Below are positions 1-9,525 of a stretch of 64,000 nucleotides of DNA, piece after piece. This DNA is from UMGS172 sp045592985 (GTDB taxonomy: Bacteria > Bacillota > Clostridia > Oscillospirales > Acutalibacteraceae), in contig JAZNVU010000055.1 in assembly GCA_045592985.1 (NCBI GenBank), forward strand, positions 11,329 through 75,328, written 5' to 3'. Numbering within the stretch: position 1 is the first letter of the stretch; every line of letters begins with the position of its first letter. The translations under genes were made by a program, and so were the position numbers. The notes beneath the pieces are model-generated. The model made no database searches, was not told where the DNA came from, and worked only from the letters and a program-made list of their open reading frames with translations.

Positions 1-3000
1 TTTCCAGCGGTACTACCGACCGCCGTCCTCCCGGTTTTGCCGAGGTAACACTTGTTATCGATAACAGTGACCGTAGCCTTAACTTTGATAATGACGAGGT
101 TGCCGTCACACGCAGATATTACCGTTCGCACGAAAGCGAGTACCTTATCAACAAGGCGGTAGTGCGTCTTCGCGACGTGCATGAACTGTTTATGGATACA
201 GGATTGGGCCGTGACGGATACTCCATGATAGGTCAGGGTAAAATTGATAATATCGTCAGTTCAAAATCCGATGAACGACGTGATATTTTTGAAGAAGCAA
301 GTGGTATTTCAAGATACCGTTACAGAAAAATAGAAGCCGAACGCCGCCTTGCCCAAGCCGACGATAATATGTTGAGACTTAAAGATATTATGGCAGAACT
401 TGAGGGCCGAGTAGGACCTTTGGAGGAACAGTCTAAAAAGGCTGAAAAGTTTATCGAACTTGCTGCCGTTAAAAAGGAACTTGAAATCGGTCTTTGGCTT
501 AACTCCCTTAATCAATCTGGCGATGCCTTAAAGGCTCAGAATGATAAAATTACTCTTGCTAAAGCACAGTATAATGAGGTTGAAAGCAATCTCGAATCGA
601 TTGCTGCAGGTATTGATTCCGGCTCTGAGAAGTTTTCATCAATTACTGTAAGAATTGATGAAATGCGTCGTACCGTTTCGGGTTATGAAGAAGATATTAC
701 ACGTATCAACGGTGAAATCAACCTTCATAAAGCCACTATTGACCACAATAATGAAACCATAGAAAATCTTAAAAACGATATAGCCGAACTTCAAAACAGC
801 GATGAAAAATCCAAAACCGAGATTGAAGTCAGAGAAAAACTTATTGAAGAAAAAAGAGCCGAGACCGAGAAGTTAAATCAAGAGGCAACGAAATTAGAGG
901 CAGAACTTAATGGTCTTATAAGCAATAGTGAAAATATTTCACGCCAGATTGAAGACCTTACCAAAAAACTCAACACCTATTCACAAGGCATTTCTGAACA
1001 GCGTGTCAATATGGTTACTGCACAGTCTTCACTTACCGAAATTGACGGTAGAAATACAACCCTTGATGCTTTAACTACCGAAAAGCAGGAAGAAGTGCAA
1101 AAACTGTCGGACGAACTGAAAGAGTTGGAAGATTTTTTGGCTAAAGCCCAAGAAACTGCAGTTGAATGTGAAAATGCATTAAAGGGTAGGGAAAAGATTT
1201 TCGAATCCCGAAAGCAATCGTTAGAGGAGACCAAGCAGAAACTTGATTCCAACCGTCTTGATACCGAGGATAAAAAGCGCCGCGTTGCAATCTTGGAAGA
1301 ACTTGAACGCAACATGGAAGGTATGGGTATGCCTACCAAATCGGTCGTTAAAGAGGCTGAAAAAGGTCTGCTCAGAGGTGTTCACGGCCCTGTAAGTAAA
1401 CTTATTAACGTTCCTAAAGAATATGCCGTTGCGATTGAAATAGCACTTGGTAACGCATTGCAGAATGTTGTTGTTGAATCGGAAAACGATGCCAAGCGCG
1501 CTATTGAGTTCTTGAAATCGCAGAACAAAGGACGTGCTACGTTTTTACCTATTTCAACCGTAAAATCACGTGAACTTGACGAAAAAGGTATGGAAAATGC
1601 CTTTGGTTATGTCGGTGTTGCCAGTGAACTTGTTGAGACTGATTCAAAATATCGTGACATTATCGGCTCGTTGCTGGGCAAGACGGTTGTTGCCGAGGAT
1701 ATTGACTGTGCCGTAAACATAGCCAAAAAGCACGGTTATAGGTTTAAAATCGTTACACTTGACGGTCAGGTTGTAAATGCCGGCGGTTCGCTTACCGGTG
1801 GCTCGCTTGCCAAAAACACCGGTATTTTAAGCCGTGCAGGTGAAATAAAAGATCTTAATAAGGAAATTATTAAACTTGCCGAAAGATGCGCTACCTTGAC
1901 CGACCTTTATAACTCGGCATCGCGTGAATTGGCATCTCTTGAGGCTGAAATGACGGCTGCAAAATCAGAACTTACCACTGCACAAGAGGATAAAATCCGT
2001 ATTTCGGGTGAAATCCGCCGTGTTTCGGAACTTCTTGATAATGCCAATAAGTCTATCGAAGCCATGAACGGTGAGAAGTTTTTACTTAGTGAAAGAAGTA
2101 AAGAACTCCAAAAGACTGTGGCAGAATCTACACTTAAAATTGCCGAGATTGAAAGCCTTAAAAATGCCGCACAGACCGAAATTGACGGTCTTTCGGGCGG
2201 ACGCGATTCGGTTACCGACCGCAGAGAAGAACTGTCGACAAATATTACCGAACTTCGCATAAAAATTATGGAAACCGAGAAGGATATCGAAGCCACCGCT
2301 AACTCTATCAATCTGCTTAATGAGGCTATTTCTCAAAGTGGCGACCGTGGTGAATCACTGTTACTCCGCGTTGCCGAAGCCGAGTTGGCATCTTCTAAGG
2401 AAAATGAGGCTATTGAGGCACTCTTATCTCAAATAGAAGAACGCAAAACCGATATCGAAAATGCAAATGCTGAGGTCCAGGCACTTATAAATGAGCGTGA
2501 TAACGCCGACCGCGAAGGTCAGCAACTCCGTCAGAAAGAGCGTGACATGACCGCCGAACGTGAAAAACTTGGCGGTGAAGTTGCACGTCTTGAAGAACGT
2601 CGCGAAAACATGCTCCGTGAGTATGATGATATTGTAAAACGCTTGTTTGACGAATATGAATTAACCCGTACCGAAGCCGAGCAGGTTGCCAAACCTGTTG
2701 AAAATGTTGGTGAAGCTAAACGTACATTGGGCGAGGTTAAGGGCAAAATTAAATCACTTGGTAATGTTAACGTTTCGGCTATTGAGGAGTATAAAGAGGT
2801 GCATGAACGTTATGTGTTCATGAAGGCTCAGATGGACGACCTTGAAAACTCACGCAAAGAACTTAACAAACTTATTGATGACCTTACTTCTCAGATGAAG
2901 GAGAAGTTTACCGAAGGATTTACTAAGATTGGTGCCAATTTTACAAAGGTATTTACCGAACTTTTCGGCGGCGGTCATGCCGAACTTGTTATGACCGACC

Positions 3001-3386
3001 CTGATAATATCCTTGAAAGCGGTATTGACATTATTGCAAAACTCCCCGGTAAAAATGTTCCAAGCCTTGACGGACTTTCGGGTGGTGAAAAGGCACTTAT
3101 TGCAATTTCCATCTACTTTGCAATTATGATGGTTAACGCACCGCCTTTCTGCTTCCTCGATGAGGTTGATACTGCACTTGATGATATCAACGTCGAACGC
3201 TTTGCAAATTATATGACAAGGTCGCAGTTTGGCACTCAGTTTATCTGCGTTACCCACAGAAGAGGTACTATGGATGCTGCCGATATGCTATACGGCGTAA
3301 CCATGCAGGAAAAGGGTGTTACCAAACTCTTGCAGTTAGATGTTGACGAACTCATAAAAACACTCAACATTAACGAAAACAAATAA
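1..3386 (+). CDS. smc: Chromosome partition protein SMC, 5' truncated by the window edge
   Basis: SMC ATPase of the SMC-ScpAB condensin, which organises newly replicated chromosomes. The frame is open from base 3 and 1,127 codons are visible. A full SMC is about 1,190 residues, so roughly the first 60, including Walker A, lie outside. Seen in order: the rest of the N-terminal head (GRDGYSMIGQGKID), a long charged coiled coil, a hinge at about nt 1370-1850 (ending VNAGGSLTGGS), a second coiled coil, and the C-terminal head with signature LSGGEKAL (nt 3075 on) and Walker B FCFLDEVDTALDD. The internal GTG at 162 is not a start because the homology runs through it. ftsY follows 17 nt downstream, the usual Bacillota order. 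Confidence 0.97.
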   Translation, partial: SSGTTDRRPPGFAEVTLVIDNSDRSLNFDNDEVAVTRRYYRSHESEYLINKAVVRLRDVHELFMDTGLGRDGYSMIGQGKIDNIVSSKSDERRDIFEEASGISRYRYRKIEAERRLAQADDNMLRLKDIMAELEGRVGPLEEQSKKAEKFIELAAVKKELEIGLWLNSLNQSGDALKAQNDKITLAKAQYNEVESNLESIAAGIDSGSEKFSSITVRIDEMRRTVSGYEEDITRINGEINLHKATIDHNNETIENLKNDIAELQNSDEKSKTEIEVREKLIEEKRAETEKLNQEATKLEAELNGLISNSENISRQIEDLTKKLNTYSQGISEQRVNMVTAQSSLTEIDGRNTTLDALTTEKQEEVQKLSDELKELEDFLAKAQETAVECENALKGREKIFESRKQSLEETKQKLDSNRLDTEDKKRRVAILEELERNMEGMGMPTKSVVKEAEKGLLRGVHGPVSKLINVPKEYAVAIEIALGNALQNVVVESENDAKRAIEFLKSQNKGRATFLPISTVKSRELDEKGMENAFGYVGVASELVETDSKYRDIIGSLLGKTVVAEDIDCAVNIAKKHGYRFKIVTLDGQVVNAGGSLTGGSLAKNTGILSRAGEIKDLNKEIIKLAERCATLTDLYNSASRELASLEAEMTAAKSELTTAQEDKIRISGEIRRVSELLDNANKSIEAMNGEKFLLSERSKELQKTVAESTLKIAEIESLKNAAQTEIDGLSGGRDSVTDRREELSTNITELRIKIMETEKDIEATANSINLLNEAISQSGDRGESLLLRVAEAELASSKENEAIEALLSQIEERKTDIENANAEVQALINERDNADREGQQLRQKERDMTAEREKLGGEVARLEERRENMLREYDDIVKRLFDEYELTRTEAEQVAKPVENVGEAKRTLGEVKGKIKSLGNVNVSAIEEYKEVHERYVFMKAQMDDLENSRKELNKLIDDLTSQMKEKFTEGFTKIGANFTKVFTELFGGGHAELVMTDPDNILESGIDIIAKLPGKNVPSLDGLSGGEKALIAISIYFAIMMVNAPPFCFLDEVDTALDDINVERFANYMTRSQFGTQFICVTHRRGTMDAADMLYGVTMQEKGVTKLLQLDVDELIKTLNINENK

Positions 3387-3403
3387 TTTTACGGTGATTT
3401 ATA

Positions 3404-4327
3404 ATGGGATTTTTTAGTAAGATAAGCGAGGGTCTTAAAAAGACCAGAAGTTCTATATCAAATGCGGTAAACTCAATGCTTTCGTCATTTACACGCATTG
3501 ATGAAGACCTTTTTGAGGAACTTGAAGAGGTTCTTATAATGAGCGATATCGGAACCGTTACTTCGGCTAAGATTTGCGACATTTTAAGAGAACGTGTAAA
3601 AGAAGAAAAGGTTAAAGACCCCGAAGTGATTAAATCCATGCTTGCCGAAACGGTTGCCGATATGCTTAAAAACAGCGAGGGACTTAATCTTTCAACCAAA
3701 CCTTCGTTTGTCTTTGTTATAGGCGTAAACGGTGTTGGAAAAACCACCACAATAGGAAAACTTGCTTCTCAAATAAAACAGAGTGGTAAGAGTGTTATTT
3801 TAGGTGCTGCCGATACCTTCCGTGCGGCTGCCATTGACCAATTAGAGGTATGGGCAGATAGGGCAGGTGTAGATATCGTTAAAAGTGTTGAGGGTGCCGA
3901 CCCTGCATCGGTTGTGTTTGACACTATTGCTGCAGCCAAGTCAAGAAACACAGATGTCATCATCTGCGATACTGCAGGCAGACTTCATAATAAAACCAAC
4001 CTTATGAACGAACTAGCCAAGATGTACCGTATTATAAAACGTGAACTGCCTGAGTCTTGCGTTGAAACACTTTTGGTTCTCGATGCTACAACAGGGCAGA
4101 ACGCTGTAAATCAGGCAAGAGATTTCAAATCGGTTGCCGATATTACGGGTATCGTTCTTACTAAACTTGATGGTACTGCACGTGGCGGTGTTGTGCTTGC
4201 CATTACCGATGAATTGGGTATACCTGTAAAATATATCGGTGTTGGTGAGCAGATAGACGACCTTCAACCGTTTGACCCCAAAGCATTCTCAGAAGCAATG
4301 TTTGAAAAGAGTGAAAATAATGGATAA
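3404..4327 (+). CDS. ftsY: Signal recognition particle receptor FtsY
   Basis: SRP receptor GTPase that docks SRP-ribosome complexes at the membrane for co-translational insertion. 307 residues, the short Gram-positive form without a long acidic A domain. An N-terminal helical N domain precedes the G domain: G1 GVNGVGKTT at about 107-115, DTFRAAA, DTAGR at about 189, and TKLDGTARGG at about 252. The ATG has a modest upstream GGTGA. It follows smc and its last codons overlap the start of rdgB by 8 nt, so the genes are probably translationally coupled. Confidence 0.96.
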   Translation: MGFFSKISEGLKKTRSSISNAVNSMLSSFTRIDEDLFEELEEVLIMSDIGTVTSAKICDILRERVKEEKVKDPEVIKSMLAETVADMLKNSEGLNLSTKPSFVFVIGVNGVGKTTTIGKLASQIKQSGKSVILGAADTFRAAAIDQLEVWADRAGVDIVKSVEGADPASVVFDTIAAAKSRNTDVIICDTAGRLHNKTNLMNELAKMYRIIKRELPESCVETLLVLDATTGQNAVNQARDFKSVADITGIVLTKLDGTARGGVVLAITDELGIPVKYIGVGEQIDDLQPFDPKAFSEAMFEKSENNG

Positions 4328-4907
4328 GTTTCTTGTAGCAAGCCACAACAAGAAAAAGTTAAAAGAACTTGAAGAAATATTAAAGCCGTTAGGCTTCAAT
4401 GTTGTATGCCCGTCGGATATTGATGGTGGTATTCCCGAACCTGAAGAAAACGGTAAAACATTCGAAGAAAACGCACTTATAAAGGCACGTTCGGCTTGCG
4501 AAAATTCGGGATTACCCTCTATTGCCGACGATTCGGGATTAATGGTAGATGCCTTAAACGGTGAACCGGGCATTTATTCTGCAAGATATGCAGGAACGGG
4601 CAATGACGATGATAATAATGCGTTGCTCTTGAAAAATCTCCAAAACGTTCCCGACGACAAACGAACTGCGAGGTTTGTAAGTTGCATTGCATGTGTTTTT
4701 CCCGACGGTAGGGAGTTTACCGTAATAGGTTTTTGTGAGGGTACTATTTTAAGAGCACCCAAAGGCACTGGCGGTTTCGGTTATGACCCGTTGTTCCAGA
4801 CAAAATACGGTTGCTTTGGTGAACTTTCTCCCGAAGAAAAGAACAAAATAAGCCACCGTGCAAATTCGGCGGCAAAGTTTAAAGAAGAAATCAAAAATTA
4901 CATCTAA
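4320..4907 (+). CDS. rdgB: XTP/dITP diphosphatase (Ham1/RdgB)
   Basis: Hydrolyses non-canonical purine nucleoside triphosphates (dITP, XTP) to the monophosphate and PPi, cleaning the nucleotide pool. 195 residues, family-typical. Seen: N-terminal FLVASHNKKKLKEL, the catalytic loop ADDSGLMVDALNG, TGGFGYDPLF and a C-terminal SHRANS. I chose ATG 4320 over an upstream in-frame start at 4272 because homology begins there and it overlaps the ftsY stop by 8 nt. Confidence 0.95.
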   Translation: MDKFLVASHNKKKLKELEEILKPLGFNVVCPSDIDGGIPEPEENGKTFEENALIKARSACENSGLPSIADDSGLMVDALNGEPGIYSARYAGTGNDDDNNALLLKNLQNVPDDKRTARFVSCIACVFPDGREFTVIGFCEGTILRAPKGTGGFGYDPLFQTKYGCFGELSPEEKNKISHRANSAAKFKEEIKNYI

Positions 4908-4920
4908 AAGGAGCAAATTA

Positions 4921-5214
4921 ATGCTTAATTCAAGACAAAGAGCCCAACTTCGCGGTATGGCTAACGGCTATGACGCTATTTTTCAAATAGGCAAAGGCGG
5001 AGTGGGTGAACAACTTATAAAGCAGGTAAACGAGGCTTTAGAGGCAAGAGAACTTATAAAGATTACCGTGCTTGAAACTTCACCCATGAAGGTCAGAGAA
5101 TGTGCCGATTTTGTTGCCGAAAAGACCGATAGCGATGTTGTTCAGGTGATTGGTTTCAAATTCATTCTGTATAAGCAATCACGCGAAAATAAGCAGATAG
5201 TTCTCTGCAAATAA
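4921..5214 (+). CDS. yhbY: YhbY family RNA-binding (CRM domain) protein
   Basis: Small CRM-domain protein associated with pre-50S ribosome assembly. 97 residues. The start LNSRQRAQLRGMANG and the RNA-binding loop QIGKGGV are typical; the C-terminal half ends in a strand-rich segment (VVQVIGFKFILYKQ). ATG 4921 is preceded by AAAAGGAG, so the longer frame beginning at 4858 inside rdgB is not used. nadD starts 1 nt after the stop. This yhbY-nadD-yqeK-rsfS order is common in Bacillota. Confidence 0.93.
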   Translation: MLNSRQRAQLRGMANGYDAIFQIGKGGVGEQLIKQVNEALEARELIKITVLETSPMKVRECADFVAEKTDSDVVQVIGFKFILYKQSRENKQIVLCK

Positions 5215-5215
5215 T

Positions 5216-5818
5216 ATGGGTATAACGTTGTTTTTCGGTGGTACTTTTAACCCGCCGCATATTGCACACCGCAAAATGCTTGAGCAATTAAGCGTTTTGC
5301 CTGAGATTGAACGTGTTTTGGTAGCACCTACCAACATTCCGCCTCATAAAGAAACGCCCAAAATGTTTGCCACAAAAGAGCAAAGACTTTACATGTGTTC
5401 GCTTTTGTGCGAGAATGTTGCAAAGGCAGAGGTTTCGGATATCGAGTTTAAAAGGGAAGGTAAGAGTTACAGTTTTTACACCTTGTCTGACTTAAAAGAA
5501 AAGTTTGGAAGCGTAGCCATGCTGATTGGCGGTGACATGGTAACTAGTTTTACTACTTGGCACCGATATGAAGAACTTTTGAAAATTGCTATCTTTTATG
5601 TTGTACGCCGTAAAGGTGTTAACAACAGCGATTTTGACAAAAGCGTAGAACATCTAAAATCGCTTGGCGGTGATATTAGGGTAGTCGAAATCGATTTTCC
5701 CGAAGTATCTTCAACCGAAATCAGAAATGCGGTTATGCATGGTGATAATGCGAGCAAACTTTTACCCACAAACATTTATGAATATATAACCGCCAACGGT
5801 TTGTATAAAGAGGTTTAA
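5216..5818 (+). CDS. nadD: Nicotinate-nucleotide adenylyltransferase NadD
   Basis: Adenylates nicotinate mononucleotide with ATP to deamido-NAD in NAD biosynthesis. 200 residues. The nucleotidyltransferase site is GGTFNPPHIAH near the N-terminus, a variant of GGTFDPxHxGH, followed by PTNIPPHK and the C-terminal SSTEIR. It starts 1 nt after yhbY and ends 1 nt before yqeK, so it is in one transcription unit. Confidence 0.95.
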   Translation: MGITLFFGGTFNPPHIAHRKMLEQLSVLPEIERVLVAPTNIPPHKETPKMFATKEQRLYMCSLLCENVAKAEVSDIEFKREGKSYSFYTLSDLKEKFGSVAMLIGGDMVTSFTTWHRYEELLKIAIFYVVRRKGVNNSDFDKSVEHLKSLGGDIRVVEIDFPEVSSTEIRNAVMHGDNASKLLPTNIYEYITANGLYKEV

Positions 5819-5819
5819 A

Positions 5820-6392
5820 ATGACCGTAGAGGATTATAAAGAACTGCTAAAAAGCAAATTAAACGAAAAAAGGTATCATCATTCGCTGTGTGTTGCCGAT
5901 GAAGCCAAAAGATTGGCTGAGGTTTACGGTGGTGACTCCGATAAAATGTATCTTGCGGGACTTCTGCACGACGTCACCAAAAACACTTCGGATAATGAAC
6001 AGTTGCAATTGTTCGAAAAGTTTGGTATAATTCTATCTGCTGTTGAAAAAGCATCTCCTCAGATTTGGCATGCTATGTCAGGTGCTTTGTTTGTTAGATA
6101 TGAGTTGGGCATAGACGATGAGGATATCTTATCGGCAATCAGGTATCATACCACCGGTAAGAAAAATATGACGCTTGCAGAAAAAATAGTTTATCTTGCC
6201 GATTTAACCTCAGCCGACCGTAATTACCCCGATGTGGAAGAAATAAGGCGGTTAGCAGATTTAGGACTTGATGAAGCGATATTTGCCGTGCTTAAATTTA
6301 CGGTTAATAATATGTCAGGCAAAGGTCTGCCCTTGCACCCCGATACGTTGGATGCATACAATGAACTTGCGATAAAATTAAAGAACAGTTAA
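5820..6392 (+). CDS. yqeK: YqeK family HD hydrolase (symmetrical Ap4A hydrolase type)
   Basis: HD-superfamily metal-dependent phosphohydrolase. The YqeK family is known to cleave diadenosine tetraphosphate to ADP. 190 residues. Metal ligands visible: RYHHSLCVAD near residue 20, LLHDVTKN (HD pair) near 50, HAMSGA, IRYHTTG and YLADLT. Its position between nadD and rsfS is the conserved one. Substrate is inferred from family, not from sequence alone. Confidence 0.92.
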   Translation: MTVEDYKELLKSKLNEKRYHHSLCVADEAKRLAEVYGGDSDKMYLAGLLHDVTKNTSDNEQLQLFEKFGIILSAVEKASPQIWHAMSGALFVRYELGIDDEDILSAIRYHTTGKKNMTLAEKIVYLADLTSADRNYPDVEEIRRLADLGLDEAIFAVLKFTVNNMSGKGLPLHPDTLDAYNELAIKLKNS

Positions 6393-6409
6393 AATAGAGA
6401 GGAAAATAA

Positions 6410-6775
6410 ATGGAATCTTTTGAATTGATGAAATTTGCTGCTAATGCTTTGAACGAGAAAAAAGCAATGGAACTGTGCGCAATTAAAATTGAAGATGTTT
6501 CGGACATAGCCGATTATTTTGTTATTTGCACCGCAACGTCGAACGCTCATATAAGAGCACTTGCCGATACCGTTGAGGAAAAGTTGAAAGAAAAAGGTAT
6601 TGAACCTAACCACATAGAGGGTCGTTCTTCCGATTGGTTTTTGCTCGACTACGGTACGGTTGTAATTCACATTTTCGGCAGAGTTTCAAGAGAGTATTAT
6701 TCGCTTGACCATTTGTGGAATGACGGCGAAAACGTTGATTTGGAAAAGATACTCGATAACGAGTTGGAGGCATAA
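6410..6775 (+). CDS. rsfS: Ribosomal silencing factor RsfS
   Basis: Binds 50S protein uL14 and blocks subunit joining when nutrients are short. 121 residues. Diagnostic stretches are DVSDIADYFVICTA, the SNAHIRALAD helix, EGRSSDWFLLDYGTVVIHIF and YYSLDHLWND. A GAGAGGAAAATAA site precedes the ATG. leuS starts 2 nt after the stop. Confidence 0.95.
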   Translation: MESFELMKFAANALNEKKAMELCAIKIEDVSDIADYFVICTATSNAHIRALADTVEEKLKEKGIEPNHIEGRSSDWFLLDYGTVVIHIFGRVSREYYSLDHLWNDGENVDLEKILDNELEA

Positions 6776-6777
6776 AA

Positions 6778-9180
6778 ATGAAGTACGATTTTAAATCAAT
6801 TGAAGAAAAATGGCAAAAGGTGTGGGAAGACAACAACGCTTTTGTTTGCTCCACTGATATGAGCAAGCCCAAGTTCTACAGCCTTGTTGAATTTCCTTAT
6901 CCTTCGGGTTCGGGTATGCACGTCGGTCATATCAAGGCTTATTCGGGTCTTGAGGTTGTATCACGTAAAAGAAGAATGCAGGGCTATAATGTACTTTTCC
7001 CGATAGGCTTTGACGCATACGGTCTTCCTACCGAAAACTCGGCAATTAAATTCAATACTCATCCGAGAATTCTCACCGACCGTAATATTGAAAAGTTTAC
7101 TTCTCAGTTAAAACGTGTTGGTTTCTCGTTTGACTGGACCAAAACCATCGATACCACCGAGGAAAAATATTATAAATGGACTCAGTGGATATTCCTCAAA
7201 TTGTTTGAGCACGGTCTTGTTTTCCGCGACCAGGCTCTTGTAAATTATTGCCCTCATTGTAAGGTTGTTCTCTCAAACGAAGACTCTCAGGGCGGTAAGT
7301 GTGATATCTGCCATAGCGATATTATTCAAAAATCCAAAGACGTTTGGTATCTTCGTATCACCGAGTATGCCGATAAACTTTTAGAAGGTCTTGAAAAGGT
7401 AGATTATCCCGAAAATATCAAACAACAGCAGGTTAACTGGATTGGTAAATCAACCGGTGCTTTTGTTGATTTTAAGGTAAAAGAGTTCCAAGAAAAACTT
7501 CGTGTTTATACTACCCGATGCGATACATTATTCGGTGTTACATTTATGGTTATTGCTCCCGAGCATCCCATGATAGAAAAATATCGTGACAGCATTGCCA
7601 ATATTTCCGAACTTGATGCTTACAAGGAAGAATGTGCTAAGAAAACTGAGTTTGAACGCACCCAACTTGTAAAGGATAAGACCGGTGTTAAGATAGAAGG
7701 TATCACTGCTATTAACCCCGTAAACGGCAAGGAAATTCCTGTTTACATATCCGACTATGTCATGATGGGATACGGTACAGGTGCCATTATGGCTGTTCCT
7801 GCACATGATCAGCGTGACTACGACTTTGCTAAGAAGTTCGGAATTGATATTATTGAGGTTATTAAGGGCGGAGACATTTCGGTTGAGGCATATGCAGGCG
7901 ACGGCGAAATGGTCAACTCCGAGTTCCTTAACGGCTTTACCAATAAGAAGGATTCTATCGAAAAAATGCTCGAATTCATCACCGAAAAGGGTATTGGTGA
8001 AAAGGGCGTTCAGTATAAGATGAAGGATTGGGCTTTCAACCGTCAGAGATACTGGGGCGAGCCTATTCCGATTGTTCATTGTGCAAAATGCGGTATGGTG
8101 CCCGTACCTTACAATGAATTGCCTCTTAAACTTCCTACCGTTCAGAATTTTGAACCGGGCGAGGGTGGAGAGAGCCCTCTTGCAAAGATTGATGACTTTG
8201 TAAACTGCAAGTGTCCCAAGTGCGGTGCCGATGCAAAACGTGAGACCGATACCATGCCTCAGTGGGCAGGTTCTTCGTGGTACTTCTTGCGCTATATCGA
8301 CCCCGATAACGAAAACGAACTTGCAAGCATGGAAAAACTTAAATATTGGTTGCCTGTCGATTGGTATAACGGCGGTATGGAACACGTTACCCGTCATCTT
8401 ATTTATTCGAGATTCTGGCACCGTTTCCTTTACGATATCGGCGTAGTACCCACCGAAGAGCCTTATGCTAAGCGTTCGGCTCAGGGCCTTATTTTGGGTG
8501 AAGACGGGGAGAAGATGAGTAAATCCAAGGGTAACGTTGTTGACCCTAACGATGTTGTTGATGCTTTTGGCGCCGATGTATTAAGAGTATATATTCTCTT
8601 TATGGGTGACTACGGTATGGCAGCACCTTGGAGCGATTCGAGTGTTAAGGGTTGTAAACGTTTCCTTGACCGTTTTGCCGATTTGTCTGATATGGCAAAG
8701 GGCGAGGGTGTAACACCTAAACTCGAAACTTTGTTCCATAAGACCGTTAAAAAGGTTACCAACGATATTGAGGATATGAAGTTCAATACCGCTATTGCAG
8801 CTATGATGTCGTTGCTTAACGAGGTTTCCGACTTCGGTACACTTACCGTCGATGAACTCAAAACATTTATCCGTATTCTTTGTCCGTTTGCACCGCATTT
8901 GTGTGAAGAAATGTGGGAGAAAGCAGGTGGTGAAGGTCTTTGCTCACTTAGTGAATGGCCTGCGTTTGATGAAGCAAAAACGGTTGATTCTACTATCGAA
9001 ATCGTTGTTCAGATAAACGGTAAACTTAAGAGCCGTTTGAGTGTTGCTGCTGATATAAACAAAGACGATGCCATAGCCACCGCTAAGGCTGATGAAAAAA
9101 TTGCTGCAGAACTTTCCGGCAAGACAATTGTTAAGGAAATTTATGTACCCGGCAAACTTGTAAATATTGTTGCAAAATAA
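6778..9180 (+). CDS. leuS: Leucine--tRNA ligase
   Basis: Class Ia synthetase charging tRNA-Leu, with an editing domain. 800 residues, normal for bacterial LeuRS. HIGH-type signature HVGH at 48-51, KMSKS at 579-583, CP1 editing threonine-rich region TTRCDTLFG with the GTGAIMAVPAHD loop, two Cys pairs (CPHC/CDIC and CAKC/CPKC) that may bind zinc, and an anticodon-binding C-terminal part. It ends the smc-to-leuS unit. The next promoter (rpsU) starts 22 nt after the stop. Confidence 0.97.
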   Translation: MKYDFKSIEEKWQKVWEDNNAFVCSTDMSKPKFYSLVEFPYPSGSGMHVGHIKAYSGLEVVSRKRRMQGYNVLFPIGFDAYGLPTENSAIKFNTHPRILTDRNIEKFTSQLKRVGFSFDWTKTIDTTEEKYYKWTQWIFLKLFEHGLVFRDQALVNYCPHCKVVLSNEDSQGGKCDICHSDIIQKSKDVWYLRITEYADKLLEGLEKVDYPENIKQQQVNWIGKSTGAFVDFKVKEFQEKLRVYTTRCDTLFGVTFMVIAPEHPMIEKYRDSIANISELDAYKEECAKKTEFERTQLVKDKTGVKIEGITAINPVNGKEIPVYISDYVMMGYGTGAIMAVPAHDQRDYDFAKKFGIDIIEVIKGGDISVEAYAGDGEMVNSEFLNGFTNKKDSIEKMLEFITEKGIGEKGVQYKMKDWAFNRQRYWGEPIPIVHCAKCGMVPVPYNELPLKLPTVQNFEPGEGGESPLAKIDDFVNCKCPKCGADAKRETDTMPQWAGSSWYFLRYIDPDNENELASMEKLKYWLPVDWYNGGMEHVTRHLIYSRFWHRFLYDIGVVPTEEPYAKRSAQGLILGEDGEKMSKSKGNVVDPNDVVDAFGADVLRVYILFMGDYGMAAPWSDSSVKGCKRFLDRFADLSDMAKGEGVTPKLETLFHKTVKKVTNDIEDMKFNTAIAAMMSLLNEVSDFGTLTVDELKTFIRILCPFAPHLCEEMWEKAGGEGLCSLSEWPAFDEAKTVDSTIEIVVQINGKLKSRLSVAADINKDDAIATAKADEKIAAELSGKTIVKEIYVPGKLVNIVAK

Positions 9181-9202
9181 TTAAAAACATTCAAAATTTC
9201 GC

Positions 9203-9232
9203 TTGACATTCATAGGTGTGTGGGTGTATAAT
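9203..9232 (+). promoter_or_regulatory. Sigma-A promoter of rpsU
   Basis: TTGACA at 9203-9208 and TATAAT at 9227-9232 with an 18-nt spacer, both consensus boxes. It gives rpsU its own strong transcript inside the intergenic space after leuS. Confidence 0.85.
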
Positions 9233-9281
9233 AATGAAAAATGTTTAATAACCCCTGCTATAGGCGGAGGGAGGGAATATA

Positions 9282-9458
9282 ATGAGTCAGGTTCGTGTAA
9301 AAGAGAATGAATCGCTTGAAAATGCACTCAGACGCTTTAAGAGACAGACCCAGAAAGATGGAGTTATCCAGGAGGTTCGTAAGAGAGAGCATTATGAGAA
9401 GCCTTCGGTAAAGCGCAAAAAGAAATCGGAAGCAGCCCGCAAGCGCAAATTCCGCTAA
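9282..9458 (+). CDS. rpsU: 30S ribosomal protein S21
   Basis: Small basic 30S protein bS21, 58 residues, too short to show in length-filtered ORF lists. Starts SQVRVKENESLENALRRFKR and ends in a Lys/Arg-rich tail (KRKKKSEAARKRKFR). The ATG follows a strong GGCGGAGGGAGG ribosome site. It has a consensus promoter and its own hairpin terminator, so it is a monocistronic high-expression unit. Confidence 0.96.
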   Translation: MSQVRVKENESLENALRRFKRQTQKDGVIQEVRKREHYEKPSVKRKKKSEAARKRKFR

Positions 9459-9472
9459 TCAAACACAAATTG

Positions 9473-9516
9473 AAGAAGCGTTCGGATGCTGTCCGTTCGC
9501 TTCTTTATCTTTTTTT
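9473..9516 (+). terminator. Rho-independent terminator after rpsU
   Basis: Stem arms 9473-9486 and 9492-9505 (AAGAAGCG...CGCTTCTT) with a 2-nt internal mismatch, a 5-nt loop and a run of seven T at 9510-9516. Confidence 0.85.
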
Positions 9517-9525
9517 AGGTGAAAC

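Noticed and set aside
162..3386. GTG at 162 as the start of smc
   Set aside because: SMC head homology continues upstream in the same frame to base 3, so the gene is cut by the window edge.
7528..8421. 297-codon open frame opposite leuS
   Set aside because: Shadow of leuS; no start site or homology.
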